Notes: generated by a model from the letters alone, not told the origin. A DNA stretch of 64,000 bases from Coccinella septempunctata (GCF_907165205.1 NC_058198.1:9091001-9155000); one strand, 5' to 3'. Positions 44,645 to 55,709 are shown, numbered from the stretch's first letter. Program-made: numbers and translations.

Positions 44645-46665
44645 GTAAGTTTGACGTGGATATGGCTTCAAACCTTAGTGGTACAACCCGAACCCCTTTA
44701 TTTTGAGTAGGGAGGATGGGGTAACTAATAGGTACCTAATTTGAAAAGACTTTCCATTCTGAGTTCACCATATTTAATTTATTTTCATTAAGATTCAAAT
44801 TTTGTACAGAATTGGTCATTTCATTAAACATGCTGTGGGAATCAATCAAATATTCACTAGTTTAGTTTCGACTTTATTACGGTTTGTTCCTTTTATTGAA
44901 GATCTAGGTTAAAATAGTTTATTCAGTGGCAAAAAGAATTGAAATTATTTATTTATAAAAGAAAGCCTTTCCTGAAGAGTGACTCCGAATGTCACCCTAA
45001 ACGTTGCATAGTATAAGCCAAAATGATGCAAATAGCCCAATGAATCCTACAACACATTCTCCATAATTAATTATTTCACATCGACAACTTTACATTGTTT
45101 ATTGTAATCTACTCTTCCCAATTGTTTTCTGTTCGAGGAAATTCAAAACTAAAGTGTTTTTTTTGTAAATGATAATATCCATCATTCACAAACAAGAATG
45201 CAGCGCATTGCATTATTCGTTATTGAATACTCTGCATATATGATACCACATGAAGTTTTCAATTTCCCCATTTTAAATGGCTTTCCCTAATTCCATCACA
45301 TATTATGCATATCAATTTTCACAATATTCAGTAGGTTGTTAGGTCAATTGTGCCATGCTCGTTTCCAAAAATACTCATGAATTTTCATATATGTAATTCT
45401 GTCAGCATAGATTTTTGTTATTATTAATTTCACTGCTATAGGTACTATTGATGTCACTATCTGTATGATACAAAGTTCCTTATTCACTTATATCGAAAAT
45501 AAGAATGTTCACATTCTTGTGTTTCTTAATCATTCATTTCTCGATAACAAAGCAGCCTACCCACATGACGTTTCATCCTCTTTCAGACATTCATTTGATC
45601 TATTCCTATGAAGGATTTTCAATAGATATCCCCTTGACAAGTGTTCTGTTTTTGTTGAATGTAACTCTACATTTCAAAATGGTTGAAACTATTGTTGACT
45701 CTATTCTAATGTTGGATAATCATTCTCAAAATTTCAGGTTTTGATCACTACTCATAATAAAACTTTATTTTTTCGCCATAAAAATTACAGTTGACTCTAC
45801 AGGAGCTTTTCGAATAACTGTCTCGTAAATGAAGCCATTGATGAATTTTCTTCTGCTTGTTGGTGAAATTGAATCACCAACATATAACTCAATTCAAAAA
45901 TAACTCCAAAGGAAGGGATAAAAGAGCACTACATTGATGGCTAGTTTATGTTAACTTTACGATACTGGAACCTCAATATTGTAACTTGCAAGTATAGGCA
46001 GAAATAATTTAATTAGTTGTTAGTTGCGGAAAACATCGAATTCGTGTGGACATATACTTATTTAAGTGAACATCTGTGTCTTATCGATTACAGGCCGAGA
46101 AAACGAAAATATAATTTTTCACATGCATCCCCTGTTTTTATTTTCGTGAAACAGCCGATGAACAAATGCGTAACTACTGAGAATGACGCGAAGTCTATGA
46201 GGAAGCCATGCCTTTGTTCCTGTTTTTGATTGAGCGTCACTTTGCTTGGTCTGTCATCGACAGAACAGCTCCTGCTGATATTATTTCACGGACCATGTGT
46301 TGAATCACCCAGCTTTTTGATACAGGTGGTTATGTAAACGTAGTTGGAAAATCTTCATGTGGAAAGGAACATTCTCGGAGATACCAAACTCCTACCATAC
46401 TTGTTCTTTCTGCTGAGCTCGTGAGATGAGAGGAACTATTGGGAAAAACAAGATTTCGATCACTGACAACTGATCTCCTATCTCCTACTAATTACTTATA
46501 ACTCCTCGAATTGCGCATGATCAAGAGAAAGGATTTTGGCCATACGTCAATGAAAGTGACGCAGGCGCAGCGGAAATAACACGGCAATTATATAAAACTG
46601 CGAAACCTCCTCCATGTTTAGAGGTTATTAGTGGCACTACAAATTCCTCGTAATGTCAACTATGT
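44645..46665. other. Cadps intron 1, 5' part
   Basis: Intron 1 spans 44645-48643 (3,999 bp). This part holds no recognised feature. The frames at 45505-45744 and 46017-46229 are AT-driven. Confidence 0.6.
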
Positions 46666-46670
46666 TTGAT

Positions 46671-46985
46671 TACGAAACACCCTTTGAACCAGTCATTGAC
46701 GGTCGCCTTAAGCGATCAACTTCGTTAATCAATTAGACAAGAAGTTAAATATGTTATACTGAGGGATTTATATCCACCAGTATAATATATTTAACTTCTT
46801 GATTCTTGATTCTTTCTTTATTCTTTCTTGATTCTTGATTCTGATTTATATCAGAAAGAGGCAGATGCATTAGGTTGGGGTATGTGGACCTATATGCCAT
46901 GAGACCTTTATCTTGCAGGCAGAAACACTATCAAGTGACAAGATCCCAATGGACAGTCAGACCCTAAATTCACACAACCGGGGTT
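46671..46985 (+). pseudogene. Non-LTR RNase H relic split by a hairpin insertion
   Basis: YETPFEPVIDGRLKRSTSLI (46671 onward) matches the segment before the RNase H TDGS motif in the relic at 52345. After an interruption, KEADALGWGMW matches the GTGIGVYGP region that follows TDGS, and DSQTLNSHN matches TDSQATLRSLESH. Between them, at 46738-46801, lies a hairpin with 24 bp arms, followed by short TTCTTGATTC repeats up to about 46840. The relic lies in Cadps intron 1, in the same sense as the gene. It is heavily decayed and covers less than 100 codons. Confidence 0.65.
46738..46801. repeat. Hairpin, 24 bp arms with one mismatch, 16-base loop
   Basis: Left arm CAAGAAGTTAAATATGTTATACTG (46738-46761), right arm its inverse with one change (46778-46801). 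It interrupts the retrotransposon relic and is followed by a small array of TTCTTGATTC-like units (46797-46840), apparently grown from the end of the right arm. Confidence 0.88.
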
Positions 46986-46989
46986 ATCT

Positions 46990-47510
46990 ACTGACATGAG
47001 AATACTGTTGTATCTATCATATTTGGTTTTGATTTTTGGTAATCTGTTCGATGAATTTAATATCGATCTTCTTTGCTTCATAATGGGTTTCTTACAGTAC
47101 TACTAGAAGGTTCATTAGTCGAAAAAAGAGCTCTCCAACCTCATTTCTTCTTTTTGCTTCCCATTTTCCTCCTACGACGGCCCTGATCGTTCCTATTTAC
47201 CTGGTAGTAGGGAATGATGGAGAATTGTTTTCAGTTAAGGCGATTCGCCATTTAATACAAACTTCACGCGAACTAAAAATACGACCCCTATCGAACACGC
47301 TTAATTGAAGGTGTTTTCCATGTAAACGCATTATAAGCACGATCGCACCGTCAACCTAACCATGCAACTGATGAAATTGTTGAGAAAAAAATAAAAGAAC
47401 ATCTAGATAAGCCACTATCGATCCATAACATGCGCATTCCAACTAATTGCTACTTGTAAACTGTTCAAAGTTGTCACACAAGTCTAAAAAAAAAACACTT
47501 TTTTGATTTT
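46990..47510. other. Cadps intron 1, no feature seen
   Basis: AT-rich intron sequence with no motif recognised. Confidence 0.4.
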
Positions 47511-47514
47511 CTTT

Positions 47515-47781
47515 TTACGCATGCCTTTGCAGATCACTAATGTATGATTCATCTTTTGTTCGAGGGGTAGAATCTCCTACTCCGCTGAAATTTATCGTAT
47601 AATTTATACATTCATATCTAAAAATAGGTTCTGCAATTAAATAACGATACCTCAACGCTGTCATGGTTGAGTTGATGGGAATAATAAGATTTGTGCGCCC
47701 ATTAAAACATATACTTCCCCAAACGCACCCTGAGCCACCATCGAACAGAGTTCTTGGTGCCATGAAAAGGTCATAATTCAT
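47515..47781 (-). pseudogene. Tc1-like transposase fragment (middle part)
   Basis: The minus-strand frame of 88 codons contains GSGCVWGSICFNGRTNL and then MTALRYRYLI. This fits the VMVWGxIxxxGRTxLxxxxGxMTALRYRDEIL stretch of Tc1-like transposases that lies between the first and second catalytic Asp. After RYRYLIAEPIF the similarity stops. No terminal repeats were found. It lies in Cadps intron 1, antisense to the gene, and may belong to the same family as 19790-20000. Confidence 0.72.
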
Positions 47782-47789
47782 AGATTAAG

Positions 47790-48120
47790 ATTGCAAGGGT
47801 CATGAGGACCATATTTTGAGTGTGTGAAATTCGCAAAACATGCGCGCGTATGTACAGCAATATTCCTTTCGAATATCCACTTCAATTTTTGAGCAGTATA
47901 TATCGGATTTCAAGCAGATAAACCGATGGTTTCTAAATTGAAAAGGAATCTTGTGTGGATGACCACTTCGTATCGCTACAAATCTTTTCGAATTCCTACG
48001 CTAATTGGCACATTTGATATAGTTTGCGTTCGTTAGCGTCCGAGCTTTGGTGTGGACTCGGCACGCTGGAATTCCCCATAGGAACTTATACAGTTATGAT
48101 AACTGCTATTCATAAAGCTG
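47790..48120. other. Cadps intron 1, no clear feature
   Basis: May include the decayed continuation of the minus-strand non-LTR fragment at 48122, but no motif can be read. Confidence 0.35.
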
Positions 48121-48121
48121 A

Positions 48122-48343
48122 CTACAGGCATGCAAAAAATGTTATCCACTTTAGCACACCACGGGTAACGACAGCTGTCATCCTCCAATGGGCATCCTTG
48201 CCGATATATTTCATGTAGTTCCTTGTCGGCATCACCTTATCTTGGATGGCAAGGATGAAGCCCTCTGTCTTGCAACTACAACCAGTAGTTCGACTCAGAC
48301 ATGTCGACGTAATCATGCTTGTCCTCGTTCTTGTGTGTCCCAT
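48122..48343 (-). pseudogene. Second-lineage non-LTR retrotransposon C-terminal fragment
   Basis: The minus-strand frame contains CKTEGFILAIQDKVMPTRNY and then MKYIGKDA. The pattern TEGFxxAIQDxVxPTRNYxKYIxKD is a familiar C-terminal segment of a non-LTR reverse transcriptase lineage that differs from the RNase H-bearing relics elsewhere in this window. In a shifted frame DDSCRYPWCAKVDNI follows, where a Cys-rich segment is expected. Decayed, antisense to Cadps, inside intron 1. The 143-codon plus frame over it (48188-48619) is a shadow. Confidence 0.6.
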
Positions 48344-48643
48344 ACAATGACTTTAGCCTTATTTTCACACTTCTCTCCAAAGGAACATTCACTTATCCAA
48401 GATATTTCAGATACCAAAAGGATTAGGCTCTGTTGGAGCCCTTGCCTTCACGCTAAATCATTCCTTATAACAACACCAAGGTCCATATGGCTTGAAACAT
48501 TTATCGCGCAACAATTGTTGTTCTGTTACATATCTGTATGTACCCAGCTGAGAAATCGATGTTCTTTAGACATTAAAAACATGCCTCTATTGCTTCAGAC
48601 CTTTTTGAGACCCAGTTAATCGTTAATTAATGTCCGATTTCAG

Positions 48644-49036
48644 TCCGAAGCCTCACCCTACCATCACACCCACCTGTCGGACTCTGGAAGCGGAACTTTG
48701 GAGGTGCCGAACAATTCAGCGGCCCTTCAACGTTCCCTATCGCCGTCGAGTGCAGTATCCGCTGAAACCCTTAGCCACAGCATGGGATCATCCCGAGCGA
48801 ATTCCCTACCACGACCCACCAGCCCATCACCGTCAGTTGCCTCCGAGAAAACCGAAGTTGACCTTCAGGAAAAGCAAGAGCGAGAGGAAGAGGAGCGAAA
48901 GAGGAAGATCCAGCTCTACGTATTCATTTCCCGTTGCATCGCCTACCCCTTCAATGGCAAACAGCCAACTGACATGACAAGACGCCAGGTGAAAGTAACG
49001 AAGCAGCAATTGGAATCAATCAACACCAAATTTCAG
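48644..49036 (+). CDS. Cadps: CAPS exon 2
   Basis: The acceptor is TCCGATTTCAG (ending 48643) and the donor GTGAGC starts at 49037. The exon is exactly 131 codons, phase 0 at both ends. The first half is Ser/Pro/His-rich (SEASPYHHTHLSDSGSGTLE, RSLSPSSAVSAETLSHSMGS), which is typical of the disordered CAPS N-terminus. Then comes a charged helix (KQEREEEERKRKIQ) and the start of the conserved part, QLYVFISRCIAYPFNGKQPT and VTKQQLESINTKFQ, which identifies the protein as CAPS with little doubt. In related proteins INTKFQ runs straight into the first residues of exon 3, as found here. A 115-codon frame over most of the exon (48630-48977) is a shadow in the wrong phase. Confidence 0.96.
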
Positions 49037-49399
49037 GTGAGCATTAGCGGTTAGGTGAGGTGTGATGGATTTATTATGTGCCGTCAGTTAAGTAATGGAA
49101 TGTTCGCGTGATGTAGGGAACAAGGTGGAGGTTGAAACACTTTTGATGTTCCTCTGTGGAGGAGACCGAAGTTTGAAGGTTTCTGAACGTTTTGAGGGTA
49201 CCCTCACTCTCCTGCTTCTTCATGAGTTCTCTACATTTGTTTTATATTGATACCAGATGAAACAACTATAAAATCCACTGAAATATATGTTACTTTCTTC
49301 GACTGTATGTTGCTCTTCTATCTAGATCCTCCCACAAAGAAATCTCTAATCAAACATAAACAAGAACTACAGCTCATTTAGTTTTTCCTTGCCAAAAAG

Positions 49400-49765
49400 A
49401 TACTTGACAGTTATAAAGAGGTGCAGCTTCTCATCAGAACTGTTTTCATCACTGCTCCATCTACAGCTCGCTCCCTGTTCCAGAGTTCTGATGCTCTCCA
49501 GTATCTAGAAATATTTCAAGGAAGTTACGTCCTCACTACTGAAAGTCTCTTGTCCAAAGCATTCTTTCCGTTGGCATTCTGTTACAAGATGAAGTGGATT
49601 TCCATTCTCCTCCTCATGCAGTCTAAACTCTTCAGGTTCTAATAAACCTATTCTCAGTAGATGCTTGCTGAGCCGACAATGTCCTGTAGGGAAACAAATG
49701 GGGATATGTATTCTATGATCACTGGGATCCAGATATCTTTTGGTATGATGACTATCAGTCCTCAT
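49400..49765 (-). pseudogene. Non-LTR C-terminal fragment, duplication unit 1
   Basis: The minus-strand frame of 86 codons contains TGHCRLSKHLLRIGL, then LHLVTECQ and ECFGQETFSSEDVTSL. This is the segment after RNase H in Jockey/I-like elements, here with the Cys-type positions (xCxxC before LHL) partly lost. The decayed tail follows to about 49400, with an EL-stop and TGAAAACAGT. It lies antisense to Cadps in intron 2. Confidence 0.78.
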
Positions 49766-49844
49766 TTATTCAGATCTTCAATTTTGAAAACGCATGAAAG
49801 TCCTTTAAACTAATCAGTCGACCCATACTCTTATTCAAAAACTA

Positions 49845-50000
49845 GCTTTGTCATCTCAAGGAACGAAGTGATATCCTTGAAGCCATCCCAAATACTTGAG
49901 TTCATTAGAAATCTGGAACTGGATGGCGAGCTCTATACGACATAGCGGGTAAAACAGCTCTTGTGGGGACACAAAAGATCCTAAGGTCGCTATTCAACGC
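49845..50000 (+). pseudogene. Non-LTR tail fragment, opposite orientation, unit 1
   Basis: Plus-strand reading gives EVISLKPSQILEFIRNLELD then GEL and a stop. It is the same protein tail as SSEDVTSLKYF... on the minus strand nearby and LLEFIRYLGLNGEL at 31440. Two pieces of the same lineage therefore lie tail to tail within 450 bases. Confidence 0.6.
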
Positions 50001-50469
50001 AACCCCATTTAAAATCTGGAATCATTGCCAGCCAATGCAAAATGCTGTCTTGGCGAGGACAATATTCAAGTCCTCATACTTACTCAGATCTCCCTTAGTG
50101 TTTTTAATAGCCAGTATCATGCCGTCAGTTAAATAATGGAATGTTCGCGTGATGTAGAGAACAAGGTAGAGGTTGAAACGCTTTTGATGTTCCTCAGTGG
50201 AGAAGACCGAAGTTTGAAGGTTTCTGAACATTTTGAAGGTCCTCTCACTCTCCTGCTTCTTCATGCGTTCTCTACATTTGCTTTATATTGATACCAGATG
50301 AAACAACTATTGGCCTGAAATGTTATATATTTCTTGGAATAAAATCAGCCGAAATATATGTTACTTTCTTCGACTGTATGTTGCTCTTCTATCTAGATCC
50401 TCCCACAAAGAAATCTCTAATCAGACTTAAACAAGAACTGCAGCTCATTTAGTTTTTCCTTGCCAAAAA

Positions 50470-50836
50470 GATAATTGACAGTTATGAAGAGGTGCAGCTT
50501 CTCATCAGAACTGTTTTCATCACTGCTCCATCTACAGCTCGCTCCCTGTTCCAGAGTTCTGATGCTCTCCAGTATCTAGGAACATTTCAAGGAAGTTACG
50601 TCCTCACTACTGAAAGTCTCTTGTCCAAAGCATTCTTTCCGTTGGCATTCTGTTACAAGATGAAGAGGATTTTCATGCTCCTCCTCATGCAGTCTAAACT
50701 GGTCAGTTTCTAATAAACCCATTCTCAGTAGATGCTTGCTGAGCCGACAATGTCCTGTAGGGAAACAAATGGGGATATGTATCCTATGGTCACTGGGATC
50801 CGGATATCTTTTGGTATGATGACTATCAGTCCTCAT
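50470..50836 (-). pseudogene. Non-LTR C-terminal fragment, duplication unit 2
   Basis: Counterpart of 49400-49765 in the second unit: TGHCRLSKHLLRMGL and LHLVTECQRKECFGQETF on the minus strand, 86 codons, with a dozen or fewer residue changes. Arose by the tandem duplication and not by a new insertion. Confidence 0.78.
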
Positions 50837-50919
50837 TTATTCAGATCTTCAATTCTGAAAACGTATGAAAGACCTTCAAACTAATCAGTCGACCCATACT
50901 CTTATTCAGAAACTAGCTT

Positions 50920-51070
50920 TGTCATCTCAAGGAACAAAGTAATATTCTTGAAGCCATCCCAAATACTGGAGTTCATTAGTGGTACATAGCGGGTAAAACA
51001 GCTCTGGTGGAGACACAAACGATCTTAAGGTCGCAATTCAACGCAACCCCATTTAAAATCTGGAATCATT
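50920..51070 (+). pseudogene. Non-LTR tail fragment, unit 2
   Basis: Counterpart of 49845-50000. The middle (AGAAATCTGGAACTGG and following) is deleted here, so the EFIRNLELDGEL tail is no longer complete. Confidence 0.5.
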
Positions 51071-51179
51071 GCTAGCCAATGCAAAATGCTGTCTAGGCAA
51101 GGACCATATACAAGCCCTTATACTTACTCAGATCTCCCTTAGTGTTTTTAATAGCCAGTATCATGCCTGAGTATGCTCT

Positions 51180-52340
51180 CCAATCTCATAATGATTAAGG
51201 GTAATAGTTTATCAACTCCCTCTTGAAAACTCTGGACCCAGAATTCATCAGCTTTCCCGGCTTCAATCAATTATTGTACATAAGGATTGTCCTTAAATAA
51301 GAGTTTATACAGGACAATTAACTGGCACAATACGCATAATTAGTCTTATCGCTCAGAAACGCAAACAATGAAAGTTTGCGCTCATTTAATTCACAGTACT
51401 GACACTGAATTCCGTCTTGAATCCGTTTGAACAATATAACTTCCTGTCCCAAAGGCGGAAATAGCAATTACTGCGGCGGTTAAGTTTAAATCAGAAAAGT
51501 GAATTTCGAAGCGCTCGATGCATGCAGAGTTCATCCGCGTTTAATGTCCATTCATACAAAGCTGTACATTCATGTTCCGAACATTGCAATGGACGGTCAC
51601 CTGTTGCACGTATTCGAATTCCTCTGAAGCCTCTCCAATATTATGTTTATTCGATTTCTAATCGGAGGTGCGATGCATCGGGTATGGCCACATTCTTCAC
51701 ATTCACGTCCGTTGGGAAACGAGAGAGATGGAACGAAATTGTGCTGGGCAGATAAGCCCTTTTATGAATGACGAGCGATCGCTCTCTATTTTATCCACGT
51801 CAAAACTTTCAGACGAATACGTTTTGTACAAGGAAGGAAGTGTGACACGTTACTAAGTTCAAGGTGAGATGTATCCGGGGTAAATTTAAGGGATTCCAAC
51901 TTAAATTACTTGAAGTGTATCGGCAAACCAACGTAAAATTAAAGTTTGAATTTGTTATTGAACTAAGACCAGATTATCTGAGGATAAATCAGTTCTCTGA
52001 GCCGATAGGTTAGTGACAAATTGTGAATATTATTCGAAAAGTTTAATTAGAGTTGAGGACTTGAGCAGAATAAAGAATATAAAAGATATGGATATAAAGA
52101 TAGATCTGGAACACCGTAGAATTCAATATAGCAGTTAATTTTTGATTGCTGAGCTACAAGTAACGACCCAAGATTAAATAACAGAAAATATATAGGGTGC
52201 AAATCAATGGACTCGAAAAAATTTGATGGTTGATTCATTGTCAAGAAATTGTCTTTCATAACATTATTTTCGGGCAGCCCTTGCTTAGATACAATGCCCT
52301 TAAGATATCACCTGAAAAGTATTTTCAATTTTTTTTCAGA
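51180..52340. other. Cadps intron 2, no gene seen; CpG-containing patch
   Basis: About 51420-51780 has more GC and CpG than the neighbouring intron and two overlapping frames (51522-51755, 51668-51856) without motif. It could be a regulatory patch or an old transposon fragment; no evidence decides. Confidence 0.3.
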
Positions 52341-52344
52341 ATCT

Positions 52345-53440
52345 TACAGAAATCTTACATATATTCCTGGGAGGGAAAAGGAAACGCCCTTTGAAACGGT
52401 CATAGCTGACCGTCCTAGAGCCATAAGTTTCGTAAATCGTCTGGACAAAAAGTCATCCACATGGTTTACTGATGGATCAAAATAAGAGAGAGGCACCGGC
52501 ATTGGCGTATATGGACCTAAACTTAGTGTCTTTAAAGCCACTGGAAATGAACCCTGTATATTATAGACCAAGACTCGGGCTGTTTACGCATGCGCTCAGG
52601 AGTGTCTTAAGACGAACCTCAAAGGGGCGCATATCTATATCACCACGGACAGCCAGGCTACGCTAAGGTCCCTGGAATCACACTGCCAGGGATCTCTGCT
52701 GACATGGAAATGCCGCAATACGATAAAACACCTAACCAGAGGCAATGGAGTGACTCTGCTATTGGTACCAGGGCATTGTGGTGTTGAAGGAAATGAAAAA
52801 GCCGATGAACCTGCAGAAAGAGCATCAAGGTTAACACCTGCTGGACCTGAGCCTTTCTGTGGGCTTGGAAAATACCAATATAAGGCACGGTCCAACAATG
52901 GGAGTTGAACAACAGAAGAACCCTCTGGAGGAACACTCCTTGACTTACTCAGTTAAAGAAATTCGTGATGATTTCACCGGCCTACACCAGAAAACTGCTA
53001 AAGCTGTCACGAGCTGAGCTTCGGGTGATGGTGGGACTGCTGCAGGGCACTGTCGGTACAAATGCCATTTGTACTGTATGGAAAAGTCAGTCAGATTTGT
53101 AGGCTCTGCTGATCAGAGGCAACAACAGCTGAACACATGGTATGCAAGTGTCCAGAGTTGGCGGACCTAAGGACCACTCATATGGGGAAACCGGTCCTGG
53201 ATACTCACGAGGTAACGGCGAAGACCTCTAAGGTTGCGTTCACAAACTTACTCTGAGCAAGCTCTGAGTGAGCTTTTATTACTCGAAGCGTTCACAAACG
53301 TACTTTTAGTTCCTCAGAGTATGCTCTCTGAGCATGGCCATACTCATGCTCTACTCTCGGAGTAAGTTTGTGAACGCAATCTAAGGATGCTGTCGGCTTT
53401 ATCAACACCATTGACAACCTCCTCAGGTTCCCATGAATGA
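52345..53440 (+). pseudogene. Non-LTR retrotransposon 3' end with RNase H, interrupted by a MITE
   Basis: Plus-strand reading from 52345 gives IPGREKETPFETVIADRP, STWFTDGSK (first RNase H Asp), a stop at 52483, GTGIGVYGP, a second stop at 52564, ITTDSQATLRSLESH (Asp in TDSQA) and VPGHCGVEGNEKAD (final Asp). The Glu normally found in the second motif appears replaced in TRAVYAC. KLLKLSRAELRVMVGLL and GHCR-like residues follow, then frameshifts, and finally a tail SKDAVGFINTIDNLLRFP with a stop at about 53435. That tail is split by the 146 bp MITE at 53234-53379. The relic is 5' truncated, in intron 2, in the same sense as Cadps. Several stops make it non-functional. Confidence 0.85.
53234..53379. 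mobile_element. 146 bp MITE with 7 bp target duplication
   Basis: Terminal inverted repeats TTGCGTTCACAAACTTACTC at left and GAGTAAGTTTGTGAACGCAA at right are perfect over 20 bp, and the interior is also partly palindromic (CTCAGAGTATGCTCTCTGAG). TCTAAGG is duplicated on both sides (53227-53233 and 53380-53386). A 7-8 bp duplication fits a hAT-type element, but the ends are not diagnostic. Removing the element and one duplicate joins the host retrotransposon's reading frame without a break. Confidence 0.9.
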
Positions 53441-53444
53441 GTAG

Positions 53445-55053
53445 GGTATAAAACAAAAGTTCTACATGATTGCACTTCCCGGAAAGCTAACCGAGCCACA
53501 ATGACCCCTGTTCAAATATCATTATTATTAATAATAGGAGAGAAAAAGGAGAAAGAAATAGAAAAAAATTGGTGATATTTCGCTATAATTGAAAGGGCAG
53601 AAATATCCACCCCAAACTCTTTTCCTAATTCATGTTATACCATTGTAAAATCAATTTTTGGTAGCTTGAACACATAAGGTACCTTGTAATTTTTTGCAAA
53701 AATAACGATTTTTTCAGAAAAAACATAATTTATCAACAGATACGTAGCGTGAGTGTGAAATCTTCTAACTTAAATTCACCTAGTAGGCGGATATTACGCT
53801 GACATTTTAGGGGAACACCAACAAATTATTTTTCTAATTGCCTTCTCTGCTCAATTTTATATCTGTCAGTTTCCTGGTTTTCAAGAAAAACTATAAGAAT
53901 TGCTTTTCAGATGCCATTTTTAGGGGATTATATCAAAGCAAGGGCTGCTCAAGAAAAATTTTACATGAAAGACCACTATTTTTTGACAGGCAGGATCTAC
54001 CCTTGAATTTTTTCGCAACCATTCATTTTTTACACCCTGTACATGATGAACACTACCGAATGAAAAAATCCCCCACAAAACATATATAACATTTTCATCC
54101 ATCAAGGGCCAAGGGGAAAATTCCTTCTTACTTGATAAAGCGAATTCTCACAAGGATGAGTTTTTATCTCTACACGTGTATCGCTGTCGCAATATTTCAA
54201 GATGTGTAGGTGATAAAGAAGTATTAAGTTCACCCAGCTGAAAAGGCTATTGTGATATCGAATAACGTGTGGGGCTAAAATAAACTACAAATCATGAAAT
54301 TCAGTTTCTTCAGTACGTATCGGCCAAATCAATTCAATATTTTCACTCCAAGAAATAATATCGTTGGTTTCGTTTTACGCTACTCAGTTAATTCTACAAG
54401 AGATCGTATACTCTTGATATAATCTGGCCTATCTTATTACAAATGGACAATTGCATTAGCAGAAAAGCTCTTGAAAGTTTCAGTTCTTTCGTTGATGAAC
54501 CGTGGCAACACTATTGTCAATGTCACTGCAGGAAATGAAAGAGTTTCAACGAGAATTCAAGGACTATTGGAAACTCAAGGAATCGTTGCAGATCTGAATA
54601 TTATCATTCATTTTGAGTGAATAATATACACAAAGTTAAATTTTCTTGTATCTAAAATGTGTTTATTGAACAAATGAAGTTATAATTTCCTTACTATTTT
54701 TTCAATTGCGCTTTGATTCATTCAAGAAAATTTCATACAGCGTGTCCCAAATTTGAATTATAATGTCAAGTTAGTTTATTTAAGTGGCAATCCTAATTTA
54801 TCATCAATATTTAAAAAGGGTTTATCAAGTTACACATACGTACAAAATATCAAAATCGAAAATGAAAGAATCTGATTCAACTCAATGAAATAATAGGGGA
54901 ATTTTAAAACTGGAATGTCATGAGGTATTTGTTTATAATTTTTTGTCAAAATAGTGAAAGTTAACGAACTTTTTCTGCATTTTTCGAACCCCATTTTTGA
55001 CAAATGTGATGTAGGGCCATCGATTCACCTTGGTATCTGTTGATCTGTTTTAG
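53445..55053. other. Cadps intron 2, 3' part
   Basis: AT-rich intron sequence. Frames at 53838-54089 and its antisense lack motifs. Nothing recognised. Confidence 0.5.
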
Positions 55054-55229
55054 GCGTTTCTGAAGGGTGAAACACAAATTATGGCAGACGATGCCTTTCA
55101 AAATGCAATTCAAAGCTACTACGACGTATTTTTGAAGTCGGAAAGAGTAGTTAAAATGGTACAATCAGGTGCTTGTTCGCAATACGATTTCAGGGAAGTT
55201 TTCAGGAACAATATCGAAAAACGGGTTCG
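55054..55229 (+). CDS. Cadps: CAPS exon 3
   Basis: The acceptor is TGATCTGTTTTAG (ending 55053) and the donor GTATGT starts at 55230. The exon has 58 codons plus two bases. It reads AFLKGETQIMADDAFQNAIQ, then SYYDVFLKSERV, MVQSGACSQYDFREVF and NNIEKRV. This is one of the best conserved N-terminal stretches of CAPS from nematodes to mammals. The last two bases (CG) combine with the first base of exon 4 to give Arg. The following intron is only 63 bp. Confidence 0.97.
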
Positions 55230-55292
55230 GTATGTATTTTGAACGTCGCATAAAACTTCCATAACGTACCAAAAAAGTGTTTATTTGTCTAG

Positions 55293-55372
55293 GTCTATGC
55301 CAGATGTCGAAGGACTAAGCAAGGAGTCTGTGTTTGCATCATGGATGGCTAAATTTGACTGCATACTCAAAG
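55293..55372 (+). CDS. Cadps: CAPS exon 4
   Basis: The 80 bp exon lies between an acceptor TTATTTGTCTAG and a donor GTAGGG. It reads SMPDVEGLSKESVFASWMAK then FDCILK, matching the SLPEIDGLSKE...SWMAKFDAI stretch of CAPS proteins. It ends one base into a codon. It is flanked by introns of 63 and 182 bp, which puts exons 3-6 in a compact cluster of 795 bp. Confidence 0.96.
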
Positions 55373-55554
55373 GTAGGGATTTTGAACTTTTACCTCCTCT
55401 CGCAAATCATGGAGAACAGTTTTCGTCATAAAAAAATCTGCCACTGCGGATTCTGCATGTTAATTCTTGAGTTGTCTCAAAAATTACAATTATTCAAGTC
55501 GATTCTGTGGAACCGACCATTTCAAGTTCTCATTAGATTTTCATCATTCTATAG

Positions 55555-55709
55555 CTGGTCTTGGGGATGACGAATCAAAGCGGCCGTCTAGAATGCAACA
55601 AACCCTAAACGCAGAGTTGATTCTATCGAAAGAACAACTCTATGATATGTTCCAGCAAATTTTAGGTGTAAAAAAATTCGAACACCAAATTCTTTTCAAT
55701 GCCTTAATG
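55555..55709 (+). CDS. Cadps: CAPS exon 5
   Basis: The acceptor is CATCATTCTATAG and the donor GTAAGA starts at 55710. The 155 bp exon carries two bases to finish the codon from exon 4. It reads AGLGDDESKRPSRMQQTLNA, then ELILSKEQLYDMFQQILGVK and KFEHQILFNALM. The ELILSKEQLYxMFQ segment is diagnostic for CAPS. The first residues vary in the family (GEEDPRK in mammals), so the exact acceptor is set by phase and the AG. No other AG fits. Confidence 0.96.

Larger units (their letters stand above)
49079..51175. repeat. 1.04 kb tandem duplication in Cadps intron 2
   Basis: Unit 1 (49079-50119) and unit 2 (50120-51175) both start TGCCGTCAGTTAA and run nearly identical for their whole length. Unit 2 ends with the same AGCCAGTATCATGCC that closes unit 1. 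The units differ by scattered substitutions and small indels (for example an extra block near 50300-50345 in unit 2 and about 30 bp missing near 50980). Unit 1 begins only 43 bases after the exon 2 donor. Each unit contains a minus-strand non-LTR fragment and a plus-strand non-LTR tail. Confidence 0.93.

Noticed and set aside
48188..48619. 143-codon plus-strand frame
   Set aside because: It lies antisense to a recognised non-LTR fragment and has no motif of its own.
48630..48977. 115-codon plus-strand frame
   Set aside because: It overlaps Cadps exon 2 in the wrong phase. The conserved CAPS residues are in the other frame.
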